A stretch of DNA of 64,000 nt from Prorocentrum cordatum (GCA_963575745.1 CAUYUJ010022393.1:486501-550500), one strand, 5' to 3'. Shown: positions 1 to 10,840, counted from the first letter of the stretch. Numbers and translations: made by a program. Notes: generated by a model from the sequence alone, not told the origin.

Positions 1-15
1 GAGGCCACGCACAAA

Positions 16-3000
16 ATGCCGTGCACGCTCGCCGACGTACACGACGACCAGCAGGTGCACGCACTCCGACATCCGCTGCTACAGGAACACTACGCCGCAG
101 CTGTTGCCGCCGCAGTTGCCGACGTCACCACCGCCACTACCGCCGCCATCGCTGAAGCCACAGCCGCCGTATCGCGAGCCTCGTCTGTCACACCAAGATC
201 GACCAGCCCGACGCCACGAGACGGCTCCAAGAACGGCACGACATTCGGTAACCTACCGACCAACGAGGATGCCACAGCACACGGCAGCGACACCGAGCCA
301 AGGGAAACGAGGGAACGCACCCATGGCAGCCCGTGGTCCATATTCCGACATGCCGACGCTCGTGGTTCCTCCCCCTCCCCCGACGCGGACACCCAACCAC
401 CACGACGGCGAGCACGCTATGCATCACCTGACAGGCCCCAGGCGTCTTCAGGCCCTGGTACGCCTTACACTGCCCTCAAGCCACCGACACGCAACTCACG
501 CACCACCATCCAGCGTGACCCAGCGGTCCCCGAGCCGCCGAAGAGCATACTTAACGCCCTGTACCAAAACGGCTTCGCGCTAGGGAACAGTGGCGTGTCC
601 ACTGAGGACATCAAAGACGCTCTACGACTCCACGACCACCCTCGATTCACTCACGACCCAACACTCCAAGTGCTGGGGCCGTGGACGGACATCATGCAGA
701 GGCCACCGAACCGCCTCACTTGGGTGCTGGAAGACTCGGGCGGCAACTCGGGCGAGACAATTTTCCCATACCTCACGTGGGACCTCCGTCAACCCACCAC
801 CGACGCGCCCACTGTTTTCTGGCATGGGACCCGCGGCGACCTTGCGGCCCGTCTTGCTGCCTGTGGAGGGCACCTCTTGCCAGGCCCCCGCCGTGAAACG
901 AAGGGTCGAACTGGCACCAACGTTGGCCGCACGTACGTGAGCGTGCACCCTTCGCTGGCCGCGTGGTACGCGATACCGCCCCACCCGCCCTACAGCCTTG
1001 AAGACGACACCCTCGCGTGGGGACCCATCGCACTCTGGATGTGCGAAGCCACCCAACCACCGCGGGGGGAAAACAGGCACAACTACGTGAAAGGGGAGGC
1101 CCACGGAGCGCGCCTCATTTACCCTCGGGTCCTGAGCCTCCTCATCCGCATGGACTGGTGCGCCCCCACAGAAGCTGCTTCCAGGTGCCGTGCCCTCCCA
1201 CACGCCTATGGCATGGGTGACTGCGCGCACGCCCTCCACATTGCTGGCTACGATCATCCAGATCTCCGTGAGGCGGCTGAAGCTCACGACCAGGAAGCTA
1301 GCACCAGGCGCAGATCAACCATCGCGGCAGCATGGCCACCACCGCAGGCGCTATACTCGCCAGAAGCGGCGCGAGCATGGGCCAAACAGCACTACGACAC
1401 GGAAGCAGCCACCAGGGACGACCCTAATCAGCCTCGACCACGCGTCTCGCTCCACATACTCCAGCTGGACCCGAAACCACTCATCGACCTGGTGTACACG
1501 GGCTTGCAAGCTGTCCCCGTGCGGGGGCACCCTGACGCACACGGGTCGCGCCCCAGCGGCTCCAGCCCTGGGGCCGCGTCGGACCCACCACGCACGCACA
1601 AGTCAGGCACAGCCTTAGCCCGCAGTCCAGACCCCTCATCGACGTCATCTGGAGTCGACGAACGCCGTACGCCATCCCTCATCAGCGCGGCCGCCGCCCT
1701 CGCCCGAGGCCGCGCCCGTGCGCGACGATCTGCCTCTCGCTCGTCACGACAGGGCGACGGGAACTCCACCTCCGACAACAGCGGCATCGAGACGTGGGAG
1801 CACATTGTGACGGAGGAGGAGCCGACTGCCTACCACGTCCTCGCCTACCACGTGCGTGATGTGCGGTCCCGTGTCAACGCCCCTGGCATCGAGGTCTGGC
1901 TCGACCCTGGTGATCACCACGATGGCGCCTACTTACCGTGGGGGACGACAGTCATGGGCTACCGCGTCATTGACCCTACGGTGGACGGGCGTGACGGCTG
2001 GGTCATCCTCCATCATGACCACGGCGACACCACTACTAAGCTCTGGGCACCGACCCAAGTCCACGTTAAGGGGGACGACTCCTGGCGCACCGTCATGGTA
2101 CCAGCGGATATGGGGCCCCAGTGGATCAGGTGCCATGCCGAGGACGCACGCCTCCCCGCCGAGGTAGTCCGCACTACAGGCCAATCCTGGTTTGCTGACG
2201 TCTGGCCCTTGTGGGATCGCCCGAGACCCCACCCAGACGACCCAGGCACAAACGAGCATGCGCTACCGCCTTTACCAGGACGCTGGTCTTGCCTACAGTG
2301 TCGATTCCAATGCTGCCAATATTGCGCGGCTCGCCGCAACACACAGCTTGGCACCTCGGGCCAACCAACGTGCCCAGACTGCGGCCGCAGCGGACTGCGT
2401 ACACTTATGGACTGGTCCACGGACTACTCGTGCAACAGTTGGACGTGTGCATACAGCACCAATAAGAGGGACTCTGACACATGCTGCCTGTCCAGCAGGT
2501 GTCCCCACCCTCCCAGGCCACACAACCAGCTCGACGTCCGTGCCACAGGGATGCCGCCGCACATCCTTGCCCGCCAATTCGGCAACGCGCCAGCCCTCCA
2601 CGACCTCAAGGAACCCCCCCGAGCGCCTTCAGGCCCCGGGGGAGAACCTCCACAACCAGGGCAAGCAGGCTACCAGGGCCAATGGTACCTCCCACCACAG
2701 CCGCGGCGCGTCCCCAGGCAGGGATTGCCTGACGGCACAACGCGGCCACCTGGATTCACAGGAACGGGGATGCCCGAAGAACCTTCCCCCGACCAACCGC
2801 TTTGGAGGGAAGGCTATGTGCTCTTCAGCCCCCATCAGGCCCTCAAGGAGGAACTCACCTTCAACAAGACGGTCCGCCGACCCTTCTCCCTAGCCATTAC
2901 CAACATGTACAGGGATCGTGTCACGGTCAGGACCGTCTGCGAGTTGATCGCCGAGCGCACCCACATGACCCGCACCCGCTGGCGAGACGTGGTACTGTAC

Positions 3001-4827
3001 TGGGACGCCGAGGGTGGTCCTGGGCCTCAAGCTCTCGACTACGATATGCGACTCTGTGACGCCATGGTGAGCCGTGCCACGACCGAAGCTGAGCTAAACC
3101 ACGACCGCAGCAACCGTGGTAGTTTCTGCCTCTATGGACCAGCGCACCAGCGGGCCATCAACATTACGGCGATCTCAGAGCCGCAGAACATCGACTACAC
3201 GGAGTATGTGCGACGATACTCACCCGTAGGGGAGACCTACCCTGACCACGCCTTCGAGCACGTCTATCGGGGCTGGCAGCGGCCCGACGTGCCCACCATC
3301 CCCCCCGACACCCGTCCCCTCTCGAGAGCCGACTGGCAGCGCCACCAACAGCACCAGCAGCGCATCCAGCAGCGGGACCAACGTGACGCAGGACAGCAGG
3401 GCACACCACGCTACCGTTCCCCTGCGCGAGTACCGACAGGCGGTAACACGGCCTACGACGGGGCTGCCGCCTACCACCGTGGTCCCATAGGTGCCATGCC
3501 TGCGGCTGCTGGAGCAGCCGCCTCCAGCTACGGCCAAGCCCCCAACGCCAGGGTTCACCCAGCGGCCATCGGCTACTCGCGTGCACCCCTACATGCCCTA
3601 AGGGCCACCTCGCCAGTGCCAGGGTCCACGCGCGCCTGGGGCCTCTACTCAGGCCGACATCAGGGCCCCTCCAGCAACCAGCCTGCAGTGATAACCCCTG
3701 CGGCTTCAGCCCAGGGGGCTGCAACAAACCGTGGCAGGGCTGGGCGTCCCGAAGGATGGCGCGATGTGAACGTGCGCGCTTGGCAACCGCGCCAGCGCAC
3801 GCCCCCGCCAAATGTAGCTGCAGCACTGCGCCCTGCCCAGGCCAAACCTGCCCCACCTGTGCGGGAGAGGCAGCCGCTCACCCCGCTCGTCCTCACGCGC
3901 ATCCAGGCGCATCGCAGCGCCTCCCCGAGGCACAGCGAGGGAAGCGCCCACCACGTCAGCCCCCGCCCAGACGCGGCCGACCCCGACCAGGCCACAGCCA
4001 CGGCGGAAGGCGGCACAAGCGCCTCTCGCCAGCCCAGCCCATCACCCTGCGCGGCGCCGATCCGATCCCCGAGCAGGGCGGATTCTGAGCGCGCTAATGC
4101 CCAGGCGACTTCGCCACGCGACCGTCACACGGGCGGGCGCGTCCCGCGCAGCAGGACCTGCAGCCGACACAGTTCACGCAAGGCCCCAGGGAGCTCCACG
4201 AGCTCGCCGCCTCGCGAGACTCAGGCCGATGCCCGACCCCCCGAAGTGGTGCCACGCTTCGGAGCCAGCGTCATCGACCCTAGCCAGGTCGACCTCGAGC
4301 CGACGCCGTCCACGGACCACGAGCCGCAGCTCCCCACCCGCGTGATCGTCCCCATCGACGAGGCGCCAACCTTCGACCCGTTCAAGAACAAGTACCGTGT
4401 CAAGAACCTTGTGGCGGGTTTTGGCGGGGGCTCTCCGCTCTCACCCCAGAGTCGGGGCGGTGCCCCCGCCACCTCGGCTGCTGCCGCGGCAGCTGCGGCC
4501 CCGCGGGGAATCAGCCCTGTCCGCAACGTGGGCCTCACGGCAGCGGGCATGGACGAGGCCCAGCGTCAGGCCTCCGATCGTGCTGCTGGAGCCGTTCCAC
4601 CAGATGCTGCTCATCAAGACACTGACGGGGCGGGCGTGTCACCGCAGAGGGACCAGCGGTGGCGCGTGCGCAGTACATGCGCGTGCGTTGTGCCGCCGCC
4701 GCGCCTGGCCGCCGCCGCTGTCTCGTTTTTGTCTTTGTGTTCGGCAGGATGGATCGAGGAGTCGCCTCCCTCTCCCACTGCTGCCGTCTCACTTCTCCTC
4801 CCCTCGTCCCCTATAGTACAGGAGTGA
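16..4827 (+). CDS. LINE ORF1 protein with ADP-ribosyltransferase-like and zinc-ribbon-like segments
   Basis: This 1603-residue ORF1 product presumably binds the element's RNA. I see several islands in Pro/Ala/Ser-rich linker. Residues about 265-320 have FWHGT (His270), then TYVSV (Tyr307-Ser309) and AWYA, resembling the His and Tyr motifs of ART/PARP-fold domains; a third catalytic residue is not clear. Residues about 636-690 resemble an SH3-type barrel. Residues about 756-835 are Cys-rich, with CLQC (759, 762), further Cys to 770, CPDC (786, 789) and more Cys, suggesting zinc ribbons. Residues about 955-1015 may be ubiquitin-like. An Ala run lies near the C-terminus. The first ATG visible is used, but the frame is open to the window edge. 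ORF2 follows 74 bases after the stop. Confidence 0.75.
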   Translation: MPCTLADVHDDQQVHALRHPLLQEHYAAAVAAAVADVTTATTAAIAEATAAVSRASSVTPRSTSPTPRDGSKNGTTFGNLPTNEDATAHGSDTEPRETRERTHGSPWSIFRHADARGSSPSPDADTQPPRRRARYASPDRPQASSGPGTPYTALKPPTRNSRTTIQRDPAVPEPPKSILNALYQNGFALGNSGVSTEDIKDALRLHDHPRFTHDPTLQVLGPWTDIMQRPPNRLTWVLEDSGGNSGETIFPYLTWDLRQPTTDAPTVFWHGTRGDLAARLAACGGHLLPGPRRETKGRTGTNVGRTYVSVHPSLAAWYAIPPHPPYSLEDDTLAWGPIALWMCEATQPPRGENRHNYVKGEAHGARLIYPRVLSLLIRMDWCAPTEAASRCRALPHAYGMGDCAHALHIAGYDHPDLREAAEAHDQEASTRRRSTIAAAWPPPQALYSPEAARAWAKQHYDTEAATRDDPNQPRPRVSLHILQLDPKPLIDLVYTGLQAVPVRGHPDAHGSRPSGSSPGAASDPPRTHKSGTALARSPDPSSTSSGVDERRTPSLISAAAALARGRARARRSASRSSRQGDGNSTSDNSGIETWEHIVTEEEPTAYHVLAYHVRDVRSRVNAPGIEVWLDPGDHHDGAYLPWGTTVMGYRVIDPTVDGRDGWVILHHDHGDTTTKLWAPTQVHVKGDDSWRTVMVPADMGPQWIRCHAEDARLPAEVVRTTGQSWFADVWPLWDRPRPHPDDPGTNEHALPPLPGRWSCLQCRFQCCQYCAARRNTQLGTSGQPTCPDCGRSGLRTLMDWSTDYSCNSWTCAYSTNKRDSDTCCLSSRCPHPPRPHNQLDVRATGMPPHILARQFGNAPALHDLKEPPRAPSGPGGEPPQPGQAGYQGQWYLPPQPRRVPRQGLPDGTTRPPGFTGTGMPEEPSPDQPLWREGYVLFSPHQALKEELTFNKTVRRPFSLAITNMYRDRVTVRTVCELIAERTHMTRTRWRDVVLYWDAEGGPGPQALDYDMRLCDAMVSRATTEAELNHDRSNRGSFCLYGPAHQRAINITAISEPQNIDYTEYVRRYSPVGETYPDHAFEHVYRGWQRPDVPTIPPDTRPLSRADWQRHQQHQQRIQQRDQRDAGQQGTPRYRSPARVPTGGNTAYDGAAAYHRGPIGAMPAAAGAAASSYGQAPNARVHPAAIGYSRAPLHALRATSPVPGSTRAWGLYSGRHQGPSSNQPAVITPAASAQGAATNRGRAGRPEGWRDVNVRAWQPRQRTPPPNVAAALRPAQAKPAPPVRERQPLTPLVLTRIQAHRSASPRHSEGSAHHVSPRPDAADPDQATATAEGGTSASRQPSPSPCAAPIRSPSRADSERANAQATSPRDRHTGGRVPRSRTCSRHSSRKAPGSSTSSPPRETQADARPPEVVPRFGASVIDPSQVDLEPTPSTDHEPQLPTRVIVPIDEAPTFDPFKNKYRVKNLVAGFGGGSPLSPQSRGGAPATSAAAAAAAAPRGISPVRNVGLTAAGMDEAQRQASDRAAGAVPPDAAHQDTDGAGVSPQRDQRWRVRSTCACVVPPPRLAAAAVSFLSLCSAGWIEESPPSPTAAVSLLLPSSPIVQE
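1551..1573 (+). repeat. C-bulged hairpin motif, copy in ORF1
   Basis: Outer stem CCCCAG/CTGGGG, a bulged C, then GGCT-CC-AGCC. It lies inside coding sequence, and flanking GC-rich bases extend the pairing. Confidence 0.6.
3695..3717 (+). repeat. C-bulged hairpin motif, copy in ORF1
   Basis: Outer stem CCCCTG/CAGGGG, bulged C, core GGCT-TC-AGCC. The outer stem differs from the 1551 copy at paired positions. Confidence 0.6.
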
Positions 4828-4901
4828 GGAGGAATTTTCGTGACATTTTTACTAATATTTATGAACCCCCCCTGGCGCAGTGCCGACCGTGTCCCTCCTA
4901 T

Positions 4902-7900
4902 ATGGTTGGCCTGACGGCGGCTTCAGCCCCGATCAAGCTAGCCCATAGTAACGCCATGAGCTCCTACTGTGGCCAAGCCTCCTACTGGGGCGAGGGTCAA
5001 GCTGACCTCCACCGTGCGGGGCGCGCGAACCCCAGTTCCACTGATGGAGACGGGCCAGGTCGCTCCATACACCTCGTCAGCCTTAACATCACCAGTCTCT
5101 CAGCGAACTGGCCAACCATCACCGCCCTTGGTGTCGACCACAACGCCGCTGTCATAGCACTGCAGGAGACCCGACATGCCAAGCCGACTAGGCAAGCCAT
5201 CGCTACCAGCGCCGCCAATCCTCTCCACGGTGGATACCACGCCAGTCTTGGGCCTGACCTTGATCTGGCGCGAGCCCAGCGCAGAGCTGCCCACGGCGGC
5301 ACTGATCACACCGTTGTGGGCAACACTGGCGCCTCGGGAGGGGTCGCCATTCTCTCTAAGGATGCCATCGTCGACTCCACTGTCGACGACAATGCGCCCT
5401 GTATCGCCGCCCTCAAGGCCAAGAAAAGATGGCATGAGGTCTTTCTCCCACTCTGCACTCAACACCGCCGTAGGCGGCGACGAAATAATCATGGGCCCGC
5501 GGGGATCTACATAGCGAGCCTTTACGGGATTGCTGGAGGAGACAGCACAGCTCTCTTTCGGCTCGCTGACTGTGCCGCCGCTAGGGTCGGCTCAGCACCC
5601 TACTTCATCTGCATGGACGCCAACACGAACATTGACGACAATCCTCACCTTCTGCACATGTTGCAGCACGGATGGTCCAACGTCGCTGAGGGCACACCAG
5701 ACCACACCATGCACACCTATGGCAATATCCCTGATTGGGACCGCGTCACCAAGTGCCCCCGCACTTCGCGCATCGATTATATCATTGCCAACCAGGCGGC
5801 GCGATCCCTTGTCACCGACTTCTGCTACCTTCGCGACTTGCCTGCGAAGTCTCACGTTGGCCTGCAGGTCACGCTTGACCTCAGTCGCCTCGACCATACG
5901 GCCCGACGTCTTCTTGCCCCTACGCCCTACCCGCCCGACGATGGAGTTCATGAGGGGCACGAGCTGCAAGCACTTGGGACCCTCATCGCTGGGCGGTACC
6001 AGGACCGCATGGAGCAGGCCGACGCACGAGACGACGTGGAGCGCATGTTCACCCTGGCTAACGAGGCCAGTCATGAGTACCATCTCACCCGTCTACGCGA
6101 TCTGCCACCTCCACCGCCCCACCAACCAAAAAAGAAGCCCCCCACCATGCACGGGCTCACGCCTACGTTCGAGGATCGACCGGTTGTCCCCCGCGCGTTC
6201 CCCACCTACGGAGCTTCCACGATTCACATGAACCGACTGCGCAAGCTCCATCGGCAACTCTGTGAGCTCCGTTTCATCGGACAGCACCACCATCTTGATT
6301 GCCGTGCTATTCCGCCGTACCTCGCGCAGCGCATCGACTGCACGTGGGCCGCGGCCCGCCTCTTATGCCACAAGCTGCGCCCCACGGTTCTCCTGGAATT
6401 CCCCGAGGCCTGGGCCCCAGACGAGCCAGTGCCGCACGGGGAGCACCTTGACGTTTTGATCCAACATCTCGACTTAGAGCTGGCGCGACGCGCGAACCGT
6501 GCCAAGGCGGAACGCATCAGAATATGGGCCGAGGGCGTCCGCGAGCCAAGCGGGCGAAAGGCGGCCATATACGCACGAGCTGCTGATAGCTCGCCCACGG
6601 CGTATCTCCGCACGCCTACCACTCCTGACGATACGCAATTCCACTGCGACACCAACGCCTTCAAACCTGACGAAGCTTGCACGGACGACACCGACGCTGA
6701 CACCGAAGCTGGCGGCTTCAGCCCCGGCGACGGTAGTTCGCCCGACACGGACAGCGACGAAGACCACACCCGTGAACCACCACCTGCGCAAGTCCCCGAC
6801 ATCCTCCCTGCCAACGCCATTGTTGCTAACATCAAGGACATGCTGAAGCTCATGGTCGACACCTGGGAGCCCATCTTGGGCAGGTACCGCGCACGTGCGG
6901 GACATGATGCCGAAGCCATGCCGACGTGGGCCGACTTCTACGACGAGTACCGACAGGAGCTGCCTACGCCATCACCAGCTACCCCTTTCCACCTCACCGA
7001 CGACCAACTCATCCACTTCATTCGCACCCGTTCACCGAGACGCGCGGGGGGTCTGGACGGTTGGACTACTAAGGAGGCAAAGGAGCTTCCCGACGACATT
7101 CTTCGCCTCTTCGCCAGCGTTCTACGAGCTATGCAACGCACTGGCACCATCCCAGAACCCCTCCTCCACGTCCCAAACCCGTGCCTCCGAAAAGGCCGAG
7201 GCGAACTCCCAACGGACCAACGACTTCTCTCGGTGCTTTCCGTTTGGATGTACGCGTGGGAAGCACCAGCTTACCGCAGCCTCACGGAATGGCGGAAAGG
7301 ATGGACCCACGCCACGAGTTTTGGCGCTGTCCCCAAAGCTACCATTGGGGACGTCAGCACTTCTCTCGCCCTTCGCATCGAACACGCCAGAGCCCTTCTC
7401 CTTCCCTTGGCTGGAGCTGCCCTGGACCGTCAGAAGTGTTTCGACTATCTCATCACGGACATATGCCTTAACCTCGCGCTTCACGCGGGGTGTCCCCAAG
7501 ACATCGTTACTGTCCGCAGAAACTTCTACAGGCGCCACAAACGTTACATCCGCATGAACGGTGCGTACTCTAAGGAACTGGCCAGGACAAACGGTCACCT
7601 CCAGGGAAGCTCTTGGTCCCTGGACGACATTAAGCTGCTCATGTGCGTCTGGACCAAGAGACAGCATCGTTACGTGCCGCGGTCACTCAGCACTACTTTT
7701 GTTGACGACAGCAACTCCACTACCCACACCGCGCCCGAGTTGCAGAAATCTCTTGATGAAACCGCCAAGTTTGATCGATTTTCTGGTCAACGCATTCATC
7801 CTGGAAAAGTGGCGGGGTGGGCGCTCACTGACGAGCTTCACACCGCCGTTACCCAGCTCACCTTGGCGGAACGGCCCTTACGCGTGGTCGACTCCTTCAA

Positions 7901-10784
7901 GCTCGTCGGAAGTTACATCAACGCCGAGGCAGCGCCGGCTCCAGCCGCGCTCAACCTCACGGCCACCGCTGACGCCCGTGTTCGCAGGGCGACTAGTCGC
8001 CTGCCGCGTATTGGCAAGCTCCCATCTCCGATGCGTATTAAGGCGCGGCACGCCCGCTCCCTTGCTGCCAGCGTCTGTACCACGGGCACTGACATCCAAG
8101 CCCCATCAGGCCCCGTCAAAACTGCCTACAACCATGCCCTTAAGGCGGCTATCCGCCCCAAGGGAAACAGGTGGGTCGAGTTTTGGACTCTCATGGCCGT
8201 GTGCGTCCCAGGGCACGCCCTGGAGATTGACGCCATTATGCAGCGTGAAGTCTTCCTGTGCCTGCGGCGACAGGTCAACCGCGACGCCACTCTCTGCGGC
8301 CTCGTCAGGGATCTCCAACACCATGTCCAGACCCTTTTTGGCGGAGGACCTGTTGGACGACTTGTTCAGACGCTTCAGCAGCTCCGTTGGACTTGGCCCA
8401 CATTTGGCACCATGTACGACGACTGGGGCTGTCAGATCAGTTGGCTGAACCTTCCCCAAAACGCCTTCCTTCACATGCTGCGCGCCTCGCAACGCAGAGC
8501 CTTTCTGAGAAAAATCAAGCCACGGCGTCATGACCTTGGTCACCTTGCTTCGGTCAGACAGGGCCTCGACCTTTTCGCCAGCACGTGGCTCGCCCGCACC
8601 AAAGGAGCTGCCAAATGCAACGCATGGCAGCTGGCGCTCCTCTTAAACTACCTGTCGGGCGGGGACCACACCCAACAGCGACGTTCTCGATCAAATACGT
8701 CCGCTGATCCCAGCCCTATTTGCCGTTACTGTGATGAGGAAGAGGAAACTCAGGAGCACACTGTGCGTGACTGCAAGTGCTGGGCCCGTGAAAGAGTCCC
8801 TCTCACCACCCTCATCAGTGACGAGCAGTGGGCCCGTCTTCCTCCGCACACAAGACATTGCGGGCTCTTCGATGAGGACCCAGCCCTCCTCGATCTGCAA
8901 GCCGACCTCGCGAGGGACCCGCTACCTCAACCCATACCGCGGCCCCCGCCTGAGGGAGATCCTGCGGCTTCAGCCCAGGACTCCTACACCACTTACCTTG
9001 ACCACGACACTGGTTGGACATGGGTCTACGCTGCCACGGACGGTGCATGCACCAACCAAGCCATCCCTTTGCTTGCAAGAGCGGGCTACGGCGTCTACTA
9101 CGGCATCGACCACCGCATGAACTACAGTGCGCGCGTTCACGGCATCACGCAGAACGCACAGCTTGCGGAGACCCTCGCCATTGTCCACCTCACGGCATGT
9201 GCTGAACGGCCCGTACACGTCTTCGTGGACAACCAGGCGGTGGTCGACGGCTTCCAAAGGATCATCGACGGACACTCACCTCCGCAGGGCACGCACGTGG
9301 AGTTCTGGGAAAAGGTCCACCGATGTGTCATGGCCAAGCCAAACATGTTCCGCGTAGAGAAAGTCGCTAGCCACCAGGGCGACACGGGCATCGACCTCGG
9401 GCTCATCGGGCCCATCGCGGAGGAGTTCAATCGTCAGGCTGACGCCCTCGCCACAGCGGCGGCACGTACTCATAACCTCCCAGACGACATCGTTGAAGCT
9501 GCCAAAGCACGACACCGCCAAGCGACCGTGCTCCATGGAGTCGCCGTTGCCATCTACGAGCGGAGACATCGTACTCTTCCTCTCCCACACCGCAGGGCTG
9601 GGTTCACTGCTGCAGAACTAAACAAAATGGAACCAAATCCCCTGCTGTCTGACCAGGCTCCACCCGCGGCTGGACCAGACATCCCACAAAACCCCGACGA
9701 GCTCTGGGCCGAGGCCCAACGGGGGTTATTCGACGAACAGGAGGACGACCCGTTCGGCTTTGGTGGAGGTTTGGACTTCCTGGGAGACGAGGCAGCCAGC
9801 GCCAACCCTGCCCCGGCGGGCACCCGCACGGCGCCCCCGACTCCGCCATTGAGTGCGTCAGCCCACCCACATGACAACGCCGTTCCTTTTCAAGACGCTG
9901 ATGAGCAGGACGATGACCTTTTCAGCCTCGGTGGGGGATCGGACGCTTTGGACGACGGACCAGCCAACGAAAACCCCGCCCCGTCGGGAAACCTCGCAAA
10001 CCCTACTGCGACGCCGTCCCCAAGAGCGTTAACGCCCACATACGATGATATCGGTCACCGCCAGGACGCCGACCACGACCCGAGTGCCCCCCGAGGATTG
10101 GGCGGCATTGAGGACGCACCGCCGACACCACACGCTGCCGACCATGCCGCCCCACCGAGCCACCAACCCTCTACGCGACCGACCTCAGCGGCCTTGCACG
10201 GCATCACGACTGGCCCCACCGCGCACACCACTTCACCTCCCCATCGTCAGCGACCCGCGGGGGCGGCTTCAGCCCCCCCGCAGGGTACTAAACCAGACAG
10301 GCCCTCGCGCCCCACCCACGCTTCCTCCGTTGCTGAGCGTGAGGAAGCGGCTCCCCTGACCTCTCGCGGCGCGGCCCTAGCGGCTCCAGCCCTGGGGTCG
10401 CGCCGGCCCCTCCAGTCACCTTTTAACGGTGACGGACGTCAGCGTTCAGGGTCCCGCACGCCGCTAGCCCACCTGGACAGGCGTACCGAGGACCTCGCCT
10501 CCGTCTCGAGATCCTCGGCGGATGTCACTGAGCAGCCACCTCTCACCGACCGTGAAACCGAGCTGTCACAGGCTATGGCTGCCCTTCAGCAGAAGTGCTT
10601 AGCTCTCGCCGCGGACCTCGCCGCTGCCCAAGCTCGTCAAGGTCCTCTACTCCAGCGCCTCCACAGCGCTGGGCGAGCCTTCGCCGAGCTGCTCACCACC
10701 TCGCCCGATGGTGTCGTGCCGTCACTCAACATCCAAGCTATGTTGTCATCGTTCCGCGGCGCTCCACCTGGTGCCCCGCGCTGA
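4902..10784 (+). CDS. LINE ORF2: APE endonuclease, reverse transcriptase, zinc knuckle, RNase H
   Basis: This is the replication protein of the retrotransposon: it nicks the target, copies the RNA and degrades the template. The frame is open from 4659, but 4659-4901 reads poorly and overlaps ORF1, so I start at ATG 4902. Residues are numbered from 4659. Endonuclease: Asn143, LQETR with Glu170, MDANTN with Asp320, SRID with Asp373, SHVGL with His399. RT: DRQKCFDYL (Asp923) is motif A, NGHLQGSSWS follows, and FVDDSN (Asp1016, Asp1017) is the catalytic pair. Knuckle: C1355-x2-C-x8-H1367-x4-C1372. RNase H: TDGAC (Asp1461), AET (Glu1504), VDNQ (Asp1524) and NRQADAL (Asp1595). The remaining ~350 residues are Pro-rich, with a repeated acidic DDPFGF/DDDLFSL block and a short C-terminal coiled coil. 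All catalytic residues I could check are present. Confidence 0.92.
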   Translation: MVGLTAASAPIKLAHSNAMSSYCGQASYWGEGQADLHRAGRANPSSTDGDGPGRSIHLVSLNITSLSANWPTITALGVDHNAAVIALQETRHAKPTRQAIATSAANPLHGGYHASLGPDLDLARAQRRAAHGGTDHTVVGNTGASGGVAILSKDAIVDSTVDDNAPCIAALKAKKRWHEVFLPLCTQHRRRRRRNNHGPAGIYIASLYGIAGGDSTALFRLADCAAARVGSAPYFICMDANTNIDDNPHLLHMLQHGWSNVAEGTPDHTMHTYGNIPDWDRVTKCPRTSRIDYIIANQAARSLVTDFCYLRDLPAKSHVGLQVTLDLSRLDHTARRLLAPTPYPPDDGVHEGHELQALGTLIAGRYQDRMEQADARDDVERMFTLANEASHEYHLTRLRDLPPPPPHQPKKKPPTMHGLTPTFEDRPVVPRAFPTYGASTIHMNRLRKLHRQLCELRFIGQHHHLDCRAIPPYLAQRIDCTWAAARLLCHKLRPTVLLEFPEAWAPDEPVPHGEHLDVLIQHLDLELARRANRAKAERIRIWAEGVREPSGRKAAIYARAADSSPTAYLRTPTTPDDTQFHCDTNAFKPDEACTDDTDADTEAGGFSPGDGSSPDTDSDEDHTREPPPAQVPDILPANAIVANIKDMLKLMVDTWEPILGRYRARAGHDAEAMPTWADFYDEYRQELPTPSPATPFHLTDDQLIHFIRTRSPRRAGGLDGWTTKEAKELPDDILRLFASVLRAMQRTGTIPEPLLHVPNPCLRKGRGELPTDQRLLSVLSVWMYAWEAPAYRSLTEWRKGWTHATSFGAVPKATIGDVSTSLALRIEHARALLLPLAGAALDRQKCFDYLITDICLNLALHAGCPQDIVTVRRNFYRRHKRYIRMNGAYSKELARTNGHLQGSSWSLDDIKLLMCVWTKRQHRYVPRSLSTTFVDDSNSTTHTAPELQKSLDETAKFDRFSGQRIHPGKVAGWALTDELHTAVTQLTLAERPLRVVDSFKLVGSYINAEAAPAPAALNLTATADARVRRATSRLPRIGKLPSPMRIKARHARSLAASVCTTGTDIQAPSGPVKTAYNHALKAAIRPKGNRWVEFWTLMAVCVPGHALEIDAIMQREVFLCLRRQVNRDATLCGLVRDLQHHVQTLFGGGPVGRLVQTLQQLRWTWPTFGTMYDDWGCQISWLNLPQNAFLHMLRASQRRAFLRKIKPRRHDLGHLASVRQGLDLFASTWLARTKGAAKCNAWQLALLLNYLSGGDHTQQRRSRSNTSADPSPICRYCDEEEETQEHTVRDCKCWARERVPLTTLISDEQWARLPPHTRHCGLFDEDPALLDLQADLARDPLPQPIPRPPPEGDPAASAQDSYTTYLDHDTGWTWVYAATDGACTNQAIPLLARAGYGVYYGIDHRMNYSARVHGITQNAQLAETLAIVHLTACAERPVHVFVDNQAVVDGFQRIIDGHSPPQGTHVEFWEKVHRCVMAKPNMFRVEKVASHQGDTGIDLGLIGPIAEEFNRQADALATAAARTHNLPDDIVEAAKARHRQATVLHGVAVAIYERRHRTLPLPHRRAGFTAAELNKMEPNPLLSDQAPPAAGPDIPQNPDELWAEAQRGLFDEQEDDPFGFGGGLDFLGDEAASANPAPAGTRTAPPTPPLSASAHPHDNAVPFQDADEQDDDLFSLGGGSDALDDGPANENPAPSGNLANPTATPSPRALTPTYDDIGHRQDADHDPSAPRGLGGIEDAPPTPHAADHAAPPSHQPSTRPTSAALHGITTGPTAHTTSPPHRQRPAGAASAPPQGTKPDRPSRPTHASSVAEREEAAPLTSRGAALAAPALGSRRPLQSPFNGDGRQRSGSRTPLAHLDRRTEDLASVSRSSADVTEQPPLTDRETELSQAMAALQQKCLALAADLAAAQARQGPLLQRLHSAGRAFAELLTTSPDGVVPSLNIQAMLSSFRGAPPGAPR
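8960..8980 (+). repeat. C-bulged hairpin motif, copy in ORF2
   Basis: Outer stem TCCTG/CAGGA, bulged C, core GGCT-TC-AGCC, between the zinc knuckle and the RNase H domain. Confidence 0.6.
10257..10281 (+). repeat. C-bulged hairpin motif, copy in ORF2 C-terminal linker
   Basis: Outer stem GCGGGGG/CCCCCGC, bulged C, core GGCT-TC-AGCC. All seven outer pairs match. Confidence 0.65.
10375..10397 (+). repeat. C-bulged hairpin motif, copy near ORF2 end
   Basis: Outer stem CCCTAG/CTGGGG with one T-G wobble, bulged C, core GGCT-CC-AGCC. It is very close to the 1551 copy in ORF1. Confidence 0.55.
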
Positions 10785-10840
10785 TCCTCTCCTTTCTACC
10801 TGCCCGTGTGTACGTGTGGCTCCACGTCCACGGTGTCAGG

